Assembly (NCBI GenBank): GCA_039796575.1
Contig: JBDKJP010000045.1
Coordinates: forward strand, 62,001-126,000
Source: UBA668 sp039796575
GTDB taxonomy: Bacteria > Actinomycetota > Acidimicrobiia > Acidimicrobiales > Ilumatobacteraceae
Length of the DNA stretch: 64,000 bases
Direction: 5' to 3'
Made by a program: the position numbers and the translations under genes. The notes beneath the pieces were generated by a model. It made no database searches, had not been told where the DNA came from, and saw only the letters and a program-made list of their open reading frames with translations. Of the stretch, positions 34,151-42,819 are shown one piece after another. Each line of letters opens with the position of its first letter. The first letter of the stretch is position 1.

Positions 34151-35476
34151 TCACGTCGCGGCGACGACCGGGTCCGGGGTCGAGCGGAAGCTGCGCGCAC
34201 CGAGGACGGTCCAGCGCTTCCAGTTCACGCCGGCCCGGGTGACCATCCAGCAGCACTGCGCGCCCCACAGCCCCGCCAGGCCGAGGCGTGGCCAGATCAC
34301 GGTGGCGACGGCCAGCGGGATGAACGCGCCGATGTTGCGGATGGCCTGCCGACCCAGCCACGCCATGTCGTGCGCGCCGATGAGCGCGCCGTCGAGCGCG
34401 AACGCCACGGCGCCCGGGAACTGCATCAGCGCCAGCACCAGCAACGCGCCGAACAGGCGCGACCGCACGTCGGGGTCGTTGCTGAACACGAACGGGATGA
34501 ACGGCGTGAGCACCACCACGATCACGCACAGGAAGCCGGCCGCCCACAGCGACAGGCGCACGCTGCTGCGACCGATGCGATCGGCCTCGCGCGGATGACC
34601 CGAACCGAGCTCACCCGCGACCAGCGAGTGCAACGGCACCGCCAACGCATCGAGGATGAGTGCGAGGAACATGAACAACTGCGTCACGACCTGATTGGCC
34701 GCGAGGGTGGGTGCGTCGAGGTGCGCGGCGATCACCGTCGACACGTTCCACACCGTGTACATCGCGATGGACCGCACCGCCATGTGCGCGCCGTTGCGCA
34801 GCAGTGGTTCATAGTGGCGCCACGCCGGGCGCACCGTGGCCAGGTGCGGGCGCATCGCGACGATGAAGGCCAGCGCGGCGAACGCCTGCACCAGCACCGT
34901 GCTGCCGGCCGACCCGGCGATGCCGAGGTCGAGCACGTACACCGCGACGATCTCGAGCACGAGGTTCGCCACGTTCGCGACCACCACGATCTTCAGCGGC
35001 GTCTTCAGGTCGTTGTAGCCGCGGAGCACGCCGTGGCCGAGGAACGCGATCAGCACGAACGGCAGCCCGAGCGCCGAGATCGACAGGTAGGTCGTGGCGT
35101 GGTCGAGCACGTCGCCGCGCCCACCGATGAGCCAGCAGATGGGCCGCGCCACGAGCGCGAGGACCACACCCGCAGGGATGCCGACGAGTACCGACAGCCA
35201 CAGGCCGTGCGCGGCCACCTCCCGCGCTGCCGCAGGGTTGCCGGCACCGATGGCGTGCGCGATGTCGGGTGTCACGTACTCGAGCACCGACAGCACGGCC
35301 ACCATGTTGAGCAGCACGATGCCGGCGATGGCCATGCCCGCGAGTTGCGGCGTGCCGAGACGTCCGACGATGGCGGTGTCGACCAGCACGTAGACCGGCT
35401 CCACCGCGAGCGTGCCCAACGCAGGAATCGCGAGCCGCACGATGCGGCGGTCGAGATCGTCTCGCAGGATGGGCAC
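34151..35476 (-). CDS. MATE family efflux transporter
   Basis: A 441-residue MATE (DinF-like) multidrug/cation antiporter with about twelve helices in two similar halves. VEPVYVLVDTAIVGRLG at the N-terminus is typical, and GHGVLRGYNDLKTPL is the conserved loop of DinF-type members. The GTG at 35476 (VPILRDDLDRRI) is preferred as the usual beginning; an ATG at 35521 would add 15 residues. Divergent from the SulP gene. Confidence 0.9.
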   Translation of the reverse strand: MPILRDDLDRRIVRLAIPALGTLAVEPVYVLVDTAIVGRLGTPQLAGMAIAGIVLLNMVAVLSVLEYVTPDIAHAIGAGNPAAAREVAAHGLWLSVLVGIPAGVVLALVARPICWLIGGRGDVLDHATTYLSISALGLPFVLIAFLGHGVLRGYNDLKTPLKIVVVANVANLVLEIVAVYVLDLGIAGSAGSTVLVQAFAALAFIVAMRPHLATVRPAWRHYEPLLRNGAHMAVRSIAMYTVWNVSTVIAAHLDAPTLAANQVVTQLFMFLALILDALAVPLHSLVAGELGSGHPREADRIGRSSVRLSLWAAGFLCVIVVVLTPFIPFVFSNDPDVRSRLFGALLVLALMQFPGAVAFALDGALIGAHDMAWLGRQAIRNIGAFIPLAVATVIWPRLGLAGLWGAQCCWMVTRAGVNWKRWTVLGARSFRSTPDPVVAAT

Positions 35477-35543
35477 ACCGCATGATGGCACCGTCGTGGT
35501 TGCCGGAGAACAGAAGTTCATCGGCCGAGAGGGAGGTTGCCGC

Positions 35544-37196
35544 ATGACGACACTGCGCAACTACGACCGGTCGTTCCTGTCGCGCGACGTGATCGCCGGA
35601 CTGACGCTGTGGGGCATGGTGGTTCCCGAGGGCATCGCCTATGCGGGGCTCGCCGGGCTGCCGGCGCAGGCAGCGCTCTACACGCTGATGGTGTCGATGG
35701 TGCTCTACGCGCTGTTCGGTTCGTCGCGGCACCTGGCCGTCACCGCCACGTCGGCCACGGCCGCACTGGTGGGCGGCACGGTGGTGGCACTGAACCCGAA
35801 GGACGCCACGGAGTACGCGAAGTACGCCGCGGCACTGGTGCTGCTGGTGGGCGTCCTGTTCCTGCTGGCCGGTCTGGCGAAGCTCGGGTTCATCGCCCAG
35901 TTCCTCTCCCAACCGGTGATGGAGGGCTTCGTCTTCGGTCTCGCACTGTTCGTGGGCGTCGGGCAGCTCAACAAGCTGTTCGGCGTGTCGAAGGGCGAGG
36001 GCAACACGCTCGAGAAGCTGTGGCACGTCATCACCGAGCTCGGCAACGCCAACTGGTGGGACTTCCTCGTCGGCATCGTCGCGTTGGCGCTGCTGTTCGG
36101 ACTGCCGAAGCTGTCGAAGACGCTGCCGGCGGGGCTCGTCGTGCTCGCACTCGGCATCGGGCTGAGCACCCTGCTCGACCTGGCCGACGCGCACGGTGTC
36201 GACGTCGTGGGCAAGCTGCCGAAGGGGCTGCCCGACGTCGGCATCCCGGGCATCGGCGCATCGGCGCTGTGGATCCTGCTGCCCAGCGCGGCCGGCATCG
36301 TGCTCGTCGCCTACAGCGAAGCGCTCGGCGTGGCCCAGTCGTTCGCCCAGAAGCACGGCTACGAGATCGACGCGAACAAGGAGCTCCGTGCGCACGGTGT
36401 GGTGAACCTCGCGTCCGGTCTCGTCGGCGGGTTGGTGGGCGCCGGCGGCATGTCGGCGTCGGCCGTCAACGAAGGTGCCGGGGCGAAGTCGCCGATGTCG
36501 GGCGTGGTGGCATCGGCGATGGCCGTCGTGACGGTGCTGTTCCTCACACCGTTGTTCACCGACCTGCCCGAGGCGGTGCTCGCCGCACTCGTGCTGCACG
36601 CCGTGAGCCACATGCTGAATTGGCGGTCGCTGCAACGGGTGTGGAACGTGTCGCGTCGCGAGTTCTGGCCGGCGATCGTCGCCGTGCTCGGTGTGGTGCT
36701 CATCGACGTGCTCCAGGGTCTGGTCATCGCCGTCGCCGTATCGCTGTTGCTCGTGGTGTACCGGTCGAGCCGGCCGGCAATCGTGACGCTCGGCGAGCTG
36801 CCGCAGCAGCCGGGGACGTTCGCCGCGGTGTCGCGTCACCCCGACGCCGTCACCGCGCCCGGCGTGGTGGTGGTGCGCCTCGACGCCCCGCTCTACTACG
36901 CCAACTCCGCGCCGAACCGCGACGTCGTGAAGGAGCTCGTGACGCAGCGCGACGACGCCCGCGCCGTCGTCATCGACGCCGAGGTGCAACACGACCTCGA
37001 CCTCACCAGCATCGAGTCGATCGAACAGCTCGTGCAGTGGGCGCGCGGACGCGGCGTCGACGTGCACCTCGCGAGCGTGCACGAGGATCTCCGCGCCCGG
37101 CTCGACGCATCGGGCATCGTCGACCTGCTCGGGGCCGACCATCTGCACGCCGGTGTTGCGGACGCCGTGCGCGCCGCCGGCGGGAACCCTTCCTGA
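35544..37196 (+). CDS. SulP family anion transporter with STAS domain
   Basis: A 550-residue SLC26/SulP permease. GLTLWGMVVPEGIAYAGLAG is the signature in helix 1, about twelve helices follow to residue 410, and the C-terminal 440-545 is a STAS domain (VVRLDAPLYYANSAPNRDVV). It should carry sulfate, bicarbonate or another anion by proton or sodium coupling. GGGAGG lies eight bases before the ATG at 35544. Confidence 0.92.
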   Translation: MTTLRNYDRSFLSRDVIAGLTLWGMVVPEGIAYAGLAGLPAQAALYTLMVSMVLYALFGSSRHLAVTATSATAALVGGTVVALNPKDATEYAKYAAALVLLVGVLFLLAGLAKLGFIAQFLSQPVMEGFVFGLALFVGVGQLNKLFGVSKGEGNTLEKLWHVITELGNANWWDFLVGIVALALLFGLPKLSKTLPAGLVVLALGIGLSTLLDLADAHGVDVVGKLPKGLPDVGIPGIGASALWILLPSAAGIVLVAYSEALGVAQSFAQKHGYEIDANKELRAHGVVNLASGLVGGLVGAGGMSASAVNEGAGAKSPMSGVVASAMAVVTVLFLTPLFTDLPEAVLAALVLHAVSHMLNWRSLQRVWNVSRREFWPAIVAVLGVVLIDVLQGLVIAVAVSLLLVVYRSSRPAIVTLGELPQQPGTFAAVSRHPDAVTAPGVVVVRLDAPLYYANSAPNRDVVKELVTQRDDARAVVIDAEVQHDLDLTSIESIEQLVQWARGRGVDVHLASVHEDLRARLDASGIVDLLGADHLHAGVADAVRAAGGNPS

Positions 37197-37314
37197 CGGC
37201 TCAGCATTTTCCTGTTCATCTGTCAGCCACCTGACCGACACCGCCGCGACATCTCCGTACCGTTCGACACATCGGTCGGCACCCGACGCCGTCCGACGAT
37301 CGGGGGGATCGATC

Positions 37315-38979
37315 ATGTTGGAGACCACCACCACCACCTGGACCGCGCCCGGCCCTGGGCCATGGCAGCAGGACAGCGCACACAACCCGGTGGCGCAGTC
37401 GCGGCTGATGCAACAGGTGTACCCGGAGGGGTTCAACCGTGGGTTCACCGAGACGTTCGCCCGGTACGGCGTGCTGCTCGACCGGCTCGCGATGGGTGTG
37501 GTGAACGGCTTCACCTACCACCAGCCGCAGCCGTTCGACATGCCGGGGCCCGACGGCCCGAAGGACCCCGCATGGATCGGTGCCGAGATCGGCCGCCGCG
37601 CGGGTCTCGCCGAGGCCGCCTTCCGCGACCGCATCTGGCGTGAGGCGTTGCGCCTGTGGGACGACGAGCTCAAACCGGCATCGATGCAACGGCACCTCGA
37701 GCTCGGCTCGGTTGATCTCACCTCGCTCGACGACGCAGCCCTCACGGCCCATTTCCACGCCTGCGCCGAGCACGTCGCAGCGATGGTGTACCAACACCAC
37801 CGCTTCAATTCCGACGCGCTCGTGCCCATCGGCGACTTCCTCCTGCACGCAGCAGGCTGGGCCCACCGCGACCCCATCTCGCTGTTCCCCGTGTTCGACG
37901 GGTACTCGCCGGTGTCGAACGTGTCGCCGCCCGAGATGCAGGCCGCGCTCGCCGCACTGCGCGCCGATGCGGAGGCACTCGATCTGCTGCTGTCCGACAC
38001 ACCCGCCGCCGACGTCATCGCCGGCCTGCGTGCCCGCCTCCCCGAGGTCGACGCCTACGTCGCCGCGGTGCACTTCCGGGTGCTCGAGGGGTTCGACATC
38101 ACCAACCCCACGGTGGGGGAGCGGCCCGAGAGCCTGGTGGGCCGGATGCGTACCGCGCTCGGCGTCGACACCTCGTCGGCCACACGGCGCTCCGACCAGT
38201 TCGCGGCCGACCTACGCGCCGCCGTGCCCGCCGAGCACCAGGCCGAGTTCGACGCACTGCTCGCCGAGGCGCGGCTGGTGTACCGCCTGCGCGACGAGCG
38301 CGGCCTGTTCAGCGACATCTCGGCCATCGGGCTCACCCGTCTGTGTGTGCTCGAGATCGGTCATCGCCTCCAGGCGGCCGGCCGTCTGTTCGCCGCCGAC
38401 GATCTGCTCGACGCCGACGTCGACGAGATCGACGCGCTCATGCACGGTGCCAACGCACCGACGGCCGGTGAGCTCCGAGCCCGCGCCGAACAGCGTGCCG
38501 CGCGCACGCTGGCCGGCGCACCCCGGCATCTCGGCCCGCCCGCGCCGCCGCCCCCGCCGGTCGACATGCTGCCGCCGTCGCTGGCACGAGTGATGTCGGC
38601 GCTCGGCTTCACCATCGAGGGAGTGCTCGGGCAGCTCGACGACGCGCAGGGCGACGACGCCACCATCGTCGGCATCGCCGGATCGCCCGGCGTGTACGAG
38701 GGCGTCGCCCGGCTGGTGCGTTCGGTCGACGACCTGTTCTCGCTCGAGCCCGGCGACGTGCTGGTCGCGCCGACGACCGGCGAGGCCTTCAACTCGATGC
38801 TGCACCTCGTCGGCGCGATCGTCACCGACCACGGCAGCTTCGCCTCGCACGCGGCCATCGTGTCGCGCGAGATGGGGTCGCCGGCCGTGGTGGGCACCGT
38901 CGACGGCACCCGTCGCATCGAGACCGGCATGCGTCTGCGTGTGGACGGCACTGCCGGAACTGTCACCATTCTCGGATGA
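37315..38979 (+). CDS. PEP-utilising-enzyme mobile (swivel) domain protein
   Basis: A 554-residue protein whose C-terminal 90 residues are a PEP-synthase/PPDK-type phosphohistidine swivel domain (GSFASHAAIVSREMGSPAVVG; H512 predicted as the phospho-acceptor). Residues 1-420 are mainly helical and resemble the antibiotic-binding region of rifampin phosphotransferase-type enzymes, but no ATP-grasp domain is present. It therefore needs a partner or has lost kinase function. GGGGGGA precedes the ATG at 37315. The MFS start overlaps its stop (ATGA). Confidence 0.8.
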   Translation: MLETTTTTWTAPGPGPWQQDSAHNPVAQSRLMQQVYPEGFNRGFTETFARYGVLLDRLAMGVVNGFTYHQPQPFDMPGPDGPKDPAWIGAEIGRRAGLAEAAFRDRIWREALRLWDDELKPASMQRHLELGSVDLTSLDDAALTAHFHACAEHVAAMVYQHHRFNSDALVPIGDFLLHAAGWAHRDPISLFPVFDGYSPVSNVSPPEMQAALAALRADAEALDLLLSDTPAADVIAGLRARLPEVDAYVAAVHFRVLEGFDITNPTVGERPESLVGRMRTALGVDTSSATRRSDQFAADLRAAVPAEHQAEFDALLAEARLVYRLRDERGLFSDISAIGLTRLCVLEIGHRLQAAGRLFAADDLLDADVDEIDALMHGANAPTAGELRARAEQRAARTLAGAPRHLGPPAPPPPPVDMLPPSLARVMSALGFTIEGVLGQLDDAQGDDATIVGIAGSPGVYEGVARLVRSVDDLFSLEPGDVLVAPTTGEAFNSMLHLVGAIVTDHGSFASHAAIVSREMGSPAVVGTVDGTRRIETGMRLRVDGTAGTVTILG

Positions 38980-40193
38980 CCGTCGTCGAGGGCCGCGCCT
39001 CCAACGCCACCATCGTCGGGATCTCGCTCGCATCGTTCCTGGTGCCGCTGAACTCGACCATGGTGGCCGTGGCGTTGCCGCACCTCGCCCGCGAGTTCGA
39101 CATCGAGAAGGGCCACGCCGGCATCCTCATCACCGTGTACCTGGTGGCGATGCTCATCGGGCAGCCGCTCGGCGGCCGCCTCGGTGACGCCATCGGTGTG
39201 CGGCGCCTCGCCGTCATCGCCGTGGCCGGGTTCGGTGTCGCATGCGCGGCCTCGATGCTGGCGGTGTCGTTCACGATGCTGGTGGTGACGCGAACCGCGC
39301 AGGCGTTCTTCGCGGCGGCCATCTCCCCGAGCGTGCAGGCGATGATGCGCGTGGTCACCCCGCCCGACGATCGCGGTCGCGCATTCGGCCTGCAGGGCTC
39401 CGTCATCGGCGTGGGTGCCGGCCTCGGCCCGGTGATCGGTGGCCTCCTCATCGCCGGGTTCGGATGGCGGGCCATCTTCGGCGTCAACATCCCGATCGTG
39501 CTCGTCGTGCTGAGGGTGCTGCACCGCACGGTGCCGGTCGACGCCGTCGTGCCGCCGGCCCGGCGCGCTCCCGACGACGGTTCGAAGGAGCCGGTGGCCA
39601 ACCGGGTCTTCGTCGGCGCGTTCAGCACCCAGGCCTTCTCGGTGGTCGCGCAGTACGCGCTGCTGCTCGTCACCCCACTGCTCCTCGACGACCGGGGCTG
39701 GGGGTCGGGCGCCGTGGGCGCCTCGCTGTCGCTGCTGACGCTCGGCATGATCGTGATGAGCCCGTCCGGCGGGCGCATCGGCGACGTGCGTGGCCGCCGA
39801 TTCCCGGTCCTGGTCGGGCTCACCATGGCCACGGTCGCCGTGGTGGGGCCGGCCGTGGTGGGCGACGACGTCGCGTCGGCACTGCTGCTGGTGACGCTGG
39901 CCGTCTTCGGCGTCGGGCTCGGCATGGCCACCCCCAGCATCCTCACCGCCGGCGTGGAGGCCGCGCCCGAACGCCGGGCCGGGTTCGCCGCCGGCCTGCT
40001 GTCGATGAGCCGCTACGTGGGCAGCATCGTGGCCAGCATCGTGCTCACGATGGTGGTCGACGACGACGGCGCCGGGGTCGGCATCATGTTCATCGTCTGC
40101 GTGGTGGCGATGCTCGCCGCCATCGCGACTGCCACCTCGCTGCCCGGGCGTCGGGCCGAGGGAGCACCCGTCGTGGCGGCGGCGGCCGGTTAG
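38976..40193 (+). CDS. MFS transporter (drug:H+ antiporter-like)
   Basis: A 405-residue MFS permease with about twelve helices. The antiporter motif region GGRLGDAIGVRRLAV and VPLNSTMVAVALPHL (DHA-type helix 1) are visible; VIGVGAGLGPVIGGLL is the motif C of exporters. Its start overlaps the PEP-swivel gene by four bases, so the two proteins are made together, hinting at modification plus export of a compound. Substrate unknown. Confidence 0.9.
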   Translation: MTVVEGRASNATIVGISLASFLVPLNSTMVAVALPHLAREFDIEKGHAGILITVYLVAMLIGQPLGGRLGDAIGVRRLAVIAVAGFGVACAASMLAVSFTMLVVTRTAQAFFAAAISPSVQAMMRVVTPPDDRGRAFGLQGSVIGVGAGLGPVIGGLLIAGFGWRAIFGVNIPIVLVVLRVLHRTVPVDAVVPPARRAPDDGSKEPVANRVFVGAFSTQAFSVVAQYALLLVTPLLLDDRGWGSGAVGASLSLLTLGMIVMSPSGGRIGDVRGRRFPVLVGLTMATVAVVGPAVVGDDVASALLLVTLAVFGVGLGMATPSILTAGVEAAPERRAGFAAGLLSMSRYVGSIVASIVLTMVVDDDGAGVGIMFIVCVVAMLAAIATATSLPGRRAEGAPVVAAAAG

Positions 40194-40206
40194 CTACGTT
40201 CGGCCC

Positions 40207-41001
40207 ATGGCCGACTCACCGCGTTCGTTCATCCGCCACCACGTCGACGGCAAGATCGGCGTCATCACCATCGACCGCCCCGAGAAGCGCAACGCGATGA
40301 CCTACGCGATGCTCGCCGAGTTCATCGAGACCGTCGGCCGCGCCGACGACGACCCGTCGACCGTGGCGCTCGTGGTGACCGGCGTGCCGGGTGCGTTCTG
40401 CGCCGGCACCGACCTCGCCGACCTCGCGACCGTGCCGGGGGAGACCCGTGGCCTACGTGGCTCGGCGGAGGAGCGCCACAAGTGGTGGCCGCTCGCGCAG
40501 GCGCGGAAGCCCACGGTGTGCGCCATCGACGGCCCGGCCGTGGGCATGGGCGCCGAGTTCACGTCGCAGTGCGACCTGCGCCTCGCCAGCCCGAACGCCC
40601 GCTTCGCCTGGAACTTCGTGCACCGCGGCCTCGTGCCCGACACCGGCGCCGGCACCTGGCTGCTGCCGCGCATCGTCGGCCTGCAACCCGCCCTGCGGCT
40701 GCTGTACACCGGGGCGATGATCGACGCCGACGAGGCGTTGCGTCTCGGCTACGTGCTCGACGTGGTGCCGAGCGACGACCTGCTGCCCGCCGCGATGGAC
40801 CTGGCGCGCACCATCGCCGCCGGTTCACCGCACAGCCTGGGCCTCATCAAGTCGCTGGTGCAGCAGGGCCTCACGGCACCGGTCGGCGAGCACATGGAAC
40901 GCCACACCGCCGCCATGGCCGCCTGCTTCAAGAGCGACGACCACCGCGAAGGCGTCGCGTCGTTCCTCGAGCGTCGCCCCGCCAACTTCACCGGCCGCTG
41001 A
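40207..41001 (+). CDS. Enoyl-CoA hydratase/isomerase family protein
   Basis: A 264-residue crotonase-fold protein. The oxyanion-hole segments are AFCAGTD (63-69) and GPAVGMGAE (109-117). Glu117 matches the first catalytic Glu of enoyl-CoA hydratases, but the second Glu is replaced (FAWNFVHRG, 133-141), while Asp145 in LVPDTG is in the position used by PaaG-type isomerases. Substrate and reaction are therefore uncertain. TACGTT lies six bases before the ATG with no Shine-Dalgarno. Confidence 0.87.
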   Translation: MADSPRSFIRHHVDGKIGVITIDRPEKRNAMTYAMLAEFIETVGRADDDPSTVALVVTGVPGAFCAGTDLADLATVPGETRGLRGSAEERHKWWPLAQARKPTVCAIDGPAVGMGAEFTSQCDLRLASPNARFAWNFVHRGLVPDTGAGTWLLPRIVGLQPALRLLYTGAMIDADEALRLGYVLDVVPSDDLLPAAMDLARTIAAGSPHSLGLIKSLVQQGLTAPVGEHMERHTAAMAACFKSDDHREGVASFLERRPANFTGR

Positions 41002-41023
41002 CCCGCCCGCCGAGGGGAATGCG

Positions 41024-41041
41024 CGCGAACTTAAGTTCGCG
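41024..41041. terminator. 18-bp palindrome between convergent genes
   Basis: CGCGAACTTAAGTTCGCG is a perfect palindrome in the 48-bp gap between two converging stop codons. As RNA it would form a short hairpin with a TTAA-type loop. It could serve as a terminator for both or bind a protein. Confidence 0.4.
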
Positions 41042-41049
41042 GGGTGGGG

Positions 41050-42027
41050 TCAGCGCCAGGGGGCTTTGGGGCTGACGGCGCCGGGGGCGGTGAGCACGTC
41101 GACGCCGTCGTCGGTGACGAGCAGGGTGTGCTCGAACTGTGCGGTGCGCTTGCCGTCGGCGGTGACGGCGGTCCAGTCGTCGTCGAACGCCATCTTGTGC
41201 TGCCAGGTGCCGAGTGTGATCATCGGCTCGACCGTGAAGGTCATGCCCGGCCGCATGATCATGTTGGCCCGCTCGTCGTAGTAGTGGAGCACCTGGATGT
41301 CGGTGTGGAACTGCTCACCGATGCCGTGACCGATGAACGCCCGCACCACGCCGAGCTTGTGCTTCTTGGCGTGCTGCTCGATGGCGCGGCCGATGTCGCT
41401 GAGCGGCCGACCCGGGCGCACGGCCTCGATGCCGTACCACATGCACTCCTCGGTGACCTTCACCAGGTCGCGGCTGGCCGGGTCGACGTTGCCGACCAGG
41501 AACGTGGCGTTGGTGTCGCCGTGCACGCCACCGACGTAGCAGGTGACGTCGAGGTTGACGATGTCGCCGTCCTGCAGCGCCCGGCTGTCGGGGATGCCGT
41601 GGCAGATGACCTCGTTGACACTGGTGCACACGCTCTTCGGGTAGCCGTGGTAGTTGAGCGGGCTCGGGTAGGCGCCGCGTTCGACCGTGGCCTCGTGCAC
41701 GAACACGTCGATCTCGTCGGTGGTGATGCCGGGGCGCACCAGTTCGCCGGCCAGCCGCAGGATCTCGGCGGCCATCGCGCCGGCGTGGCGCATGCGCTCG
41801 ATGATCTCGGGCGACTTCACGCGCGGCTCGGCCCAGCGCGGTGCCTCGCCGGTGAGGGCGTACGGCGGCAGCTCGATGTGCGCGGGCACGCTGCGCATCG
41901 GGCTGATGACACCGGGGAGCACCCGGCCCTCGAGCGGCTTGTGGCAGCGCTTGTACTTGCGGCCGCTGCCGCACCAGCAGGCGTCGTTGGCCTGGGGAAG
42001 GGTGGCGGGAGGGGAGGTCTGCAGCAC
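41050..42027 (-). CDS. map: Type I methionine aminopeptidase with SEC-C zinc motif
   Basis: A 325-residue methionine aminopeptidase that removes initiator Met. It carries an N-terminal SEC-C zinc motif ACWCGSGRKYKRCH (about residues 15-28), seen in many actinobacterial and other bacterial MAPs and thought to aid ribosome contact. Metal ligands are visible in NLDVTCYVGGVHGDTN, GHGIGEQFH, TVEPMI and QFEHTLLV. The GTG at 42027 lies seven bases after TAGACT on its strand and has no Shine-Dalgarno. Confidence 0.93.
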   Translation of the reverse strand: MLQTSPPATLPQANDACWCGSGRKYKRCHKPLEGRVLPGVISPMRSVPAHIELPPYALTGEAPRWAEPRVKSPEIIERMRHAGAMAAEILRLAGELVRPGITTDEIDVFVHEATVERGAYPSPLNYHGYPKSVCTSVNEVICHGIPDSRALQDGDIVNLDVTCYVGGVHGDTNATFLVGNVDPASRDLVKVTEECMWYGIEAVRPGRPLSDIGRAIEQHAKKHKLGVVRAFIGHGIGEQFHTDIQVLHYYDERANMIMRPGMTFTVEPMITLGTWQHKMAFDDDWTAVTADGKRTAQFEHTLLVTDDGVDVLTAPGAVSPKAPWR

Positions 42028-42056
42028 GTCGGCGAGTCTAGATCGACCGCCGGAGT

Positions 42057-42080
42057 TTGTGACCTTGTGACAATGTGACG
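42057..42080 (+). repeat. Three tandem octamers upstream of the DosR-like gene
   Basis: TTGTGACC, TTGTGACA and ATGTGACG follow each other without gaps in the 99-bp gap between map and the response-regulator gene. CCCTGACAGGG (42086-42096), a small inverted repeat, lies just downstream. A response-regulator or CRP-like binding array is possible; none is proven. Confidence 0.45.
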
Positions 42081-42126
42081 AAGGTCCCTGACAGGGGTGT
42101 GCCGCATGTGATTGCCTTGGTTCCCT

Positions 42127-42798
42127 ATGGATGAGTCTCCCAAGCCCATCACCGTGTTCCTGCTCGACGATCACGAGATCGTCCGTCGTGGTGTGCGCGA
42201 GCTCATCGAGGCCGAGCCCGGCCTCACGGTCGTCGGCGAGGCGTCCACCGCCGCCGAGGCGATGCAGCGCATCCCGGCCGTGCGCCCTGACGTGGCCGTG
42301 CTCGACGTGCGCCTGCCCGACGGCAGCGGCGTGGAGGTGTGCCGCGAGGTGCGCAGCCAGCTGCCCGGCCTCGCGTGCCTGATGCTCACGTCGTTCAGCG
42401 ACGACGACGCGCTGTTCGAGGCCATCATGGCCGGCGCCTCCGGCTACGTGCTGAAGCAGATCCGCGGCAACGACCTCATCACGGCCATCCGCCGTGTCGC
42501 CCGCGGCGAGTCGCTGCTCGACCCGACGGTCACCAGCAAGGTGCTGCACCGCCTGCGCCACCCGTCGGAGGAGGACGAGCGCCTCGCCAAGCTCACGCCG
42601 CAGGAGCGCAAGATCCTCGACCTCATCGCCGAGGGTGCCACGAACCGTCAGATCGGCACCGAACTGCACCTCGCCGAGAAGACGGTGAAGAACTACGTCT
42701 CGAACATGCTGATGAAGCTGGGCATGAGCCGCCGCACCGAGGCGGCCGTGTTCGCGGTGAAGGCCGGCGCCGGGCGCAACCCGTCGCAGCAGCAGTAG
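42127..42798 (+). CDS. DosR/DevR-like NarL-family response regulator
   Basis: A 223-residue response regulator. The receiver (1-125) has DD14-15, phospho-acceptor Asp60 in VAVLDVRLPDG and Lys110; the C-terminal LuxR-type HTH (about 155-212) reads LTPQERKILDLIAEG, NRQIGTELHLAEKTVKNYV. Overall it is close to mycobacterial DosR in arrangement and in the AVLDVRLPDG segment. ATG at 42127; an ATG at 42112 would add MPWFP. The partner kinase converges from 42820. Confidence 0.93.
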   Translation: MDESPKPITVFLLDDHEIVRRGVRELIEAEPGLTVVGEASTAAEAMQRIPAVRPDVAVLDVRLPDGSGVEVCREVRSQLPGLACLMLTSFSDDDALFEAIMAGASGYVLKQIRGNDLITAIRRVARGESLLDPTVTSKVLHRLRHPSEEDERLAKLTPQERKILDLIAEGATNRQIGTELHLAEKTVKNYVSNMLMKLGMSRRTEAAVFAVKAGAGRNPSQQQ

Positions 42799-42819
42799 TC
42801 GGCGGGGCCGACCGGCGCG

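Noticed and set aside
34809..37514. A 901-codon open frame on the minus strand opposite the SulP and MATE genes
   Set aside because: It is rich in His, Arg, Gln and Gly with no domain, and lies opposite a well-supported SulP gene. It is a by-product of high third-position G+C.
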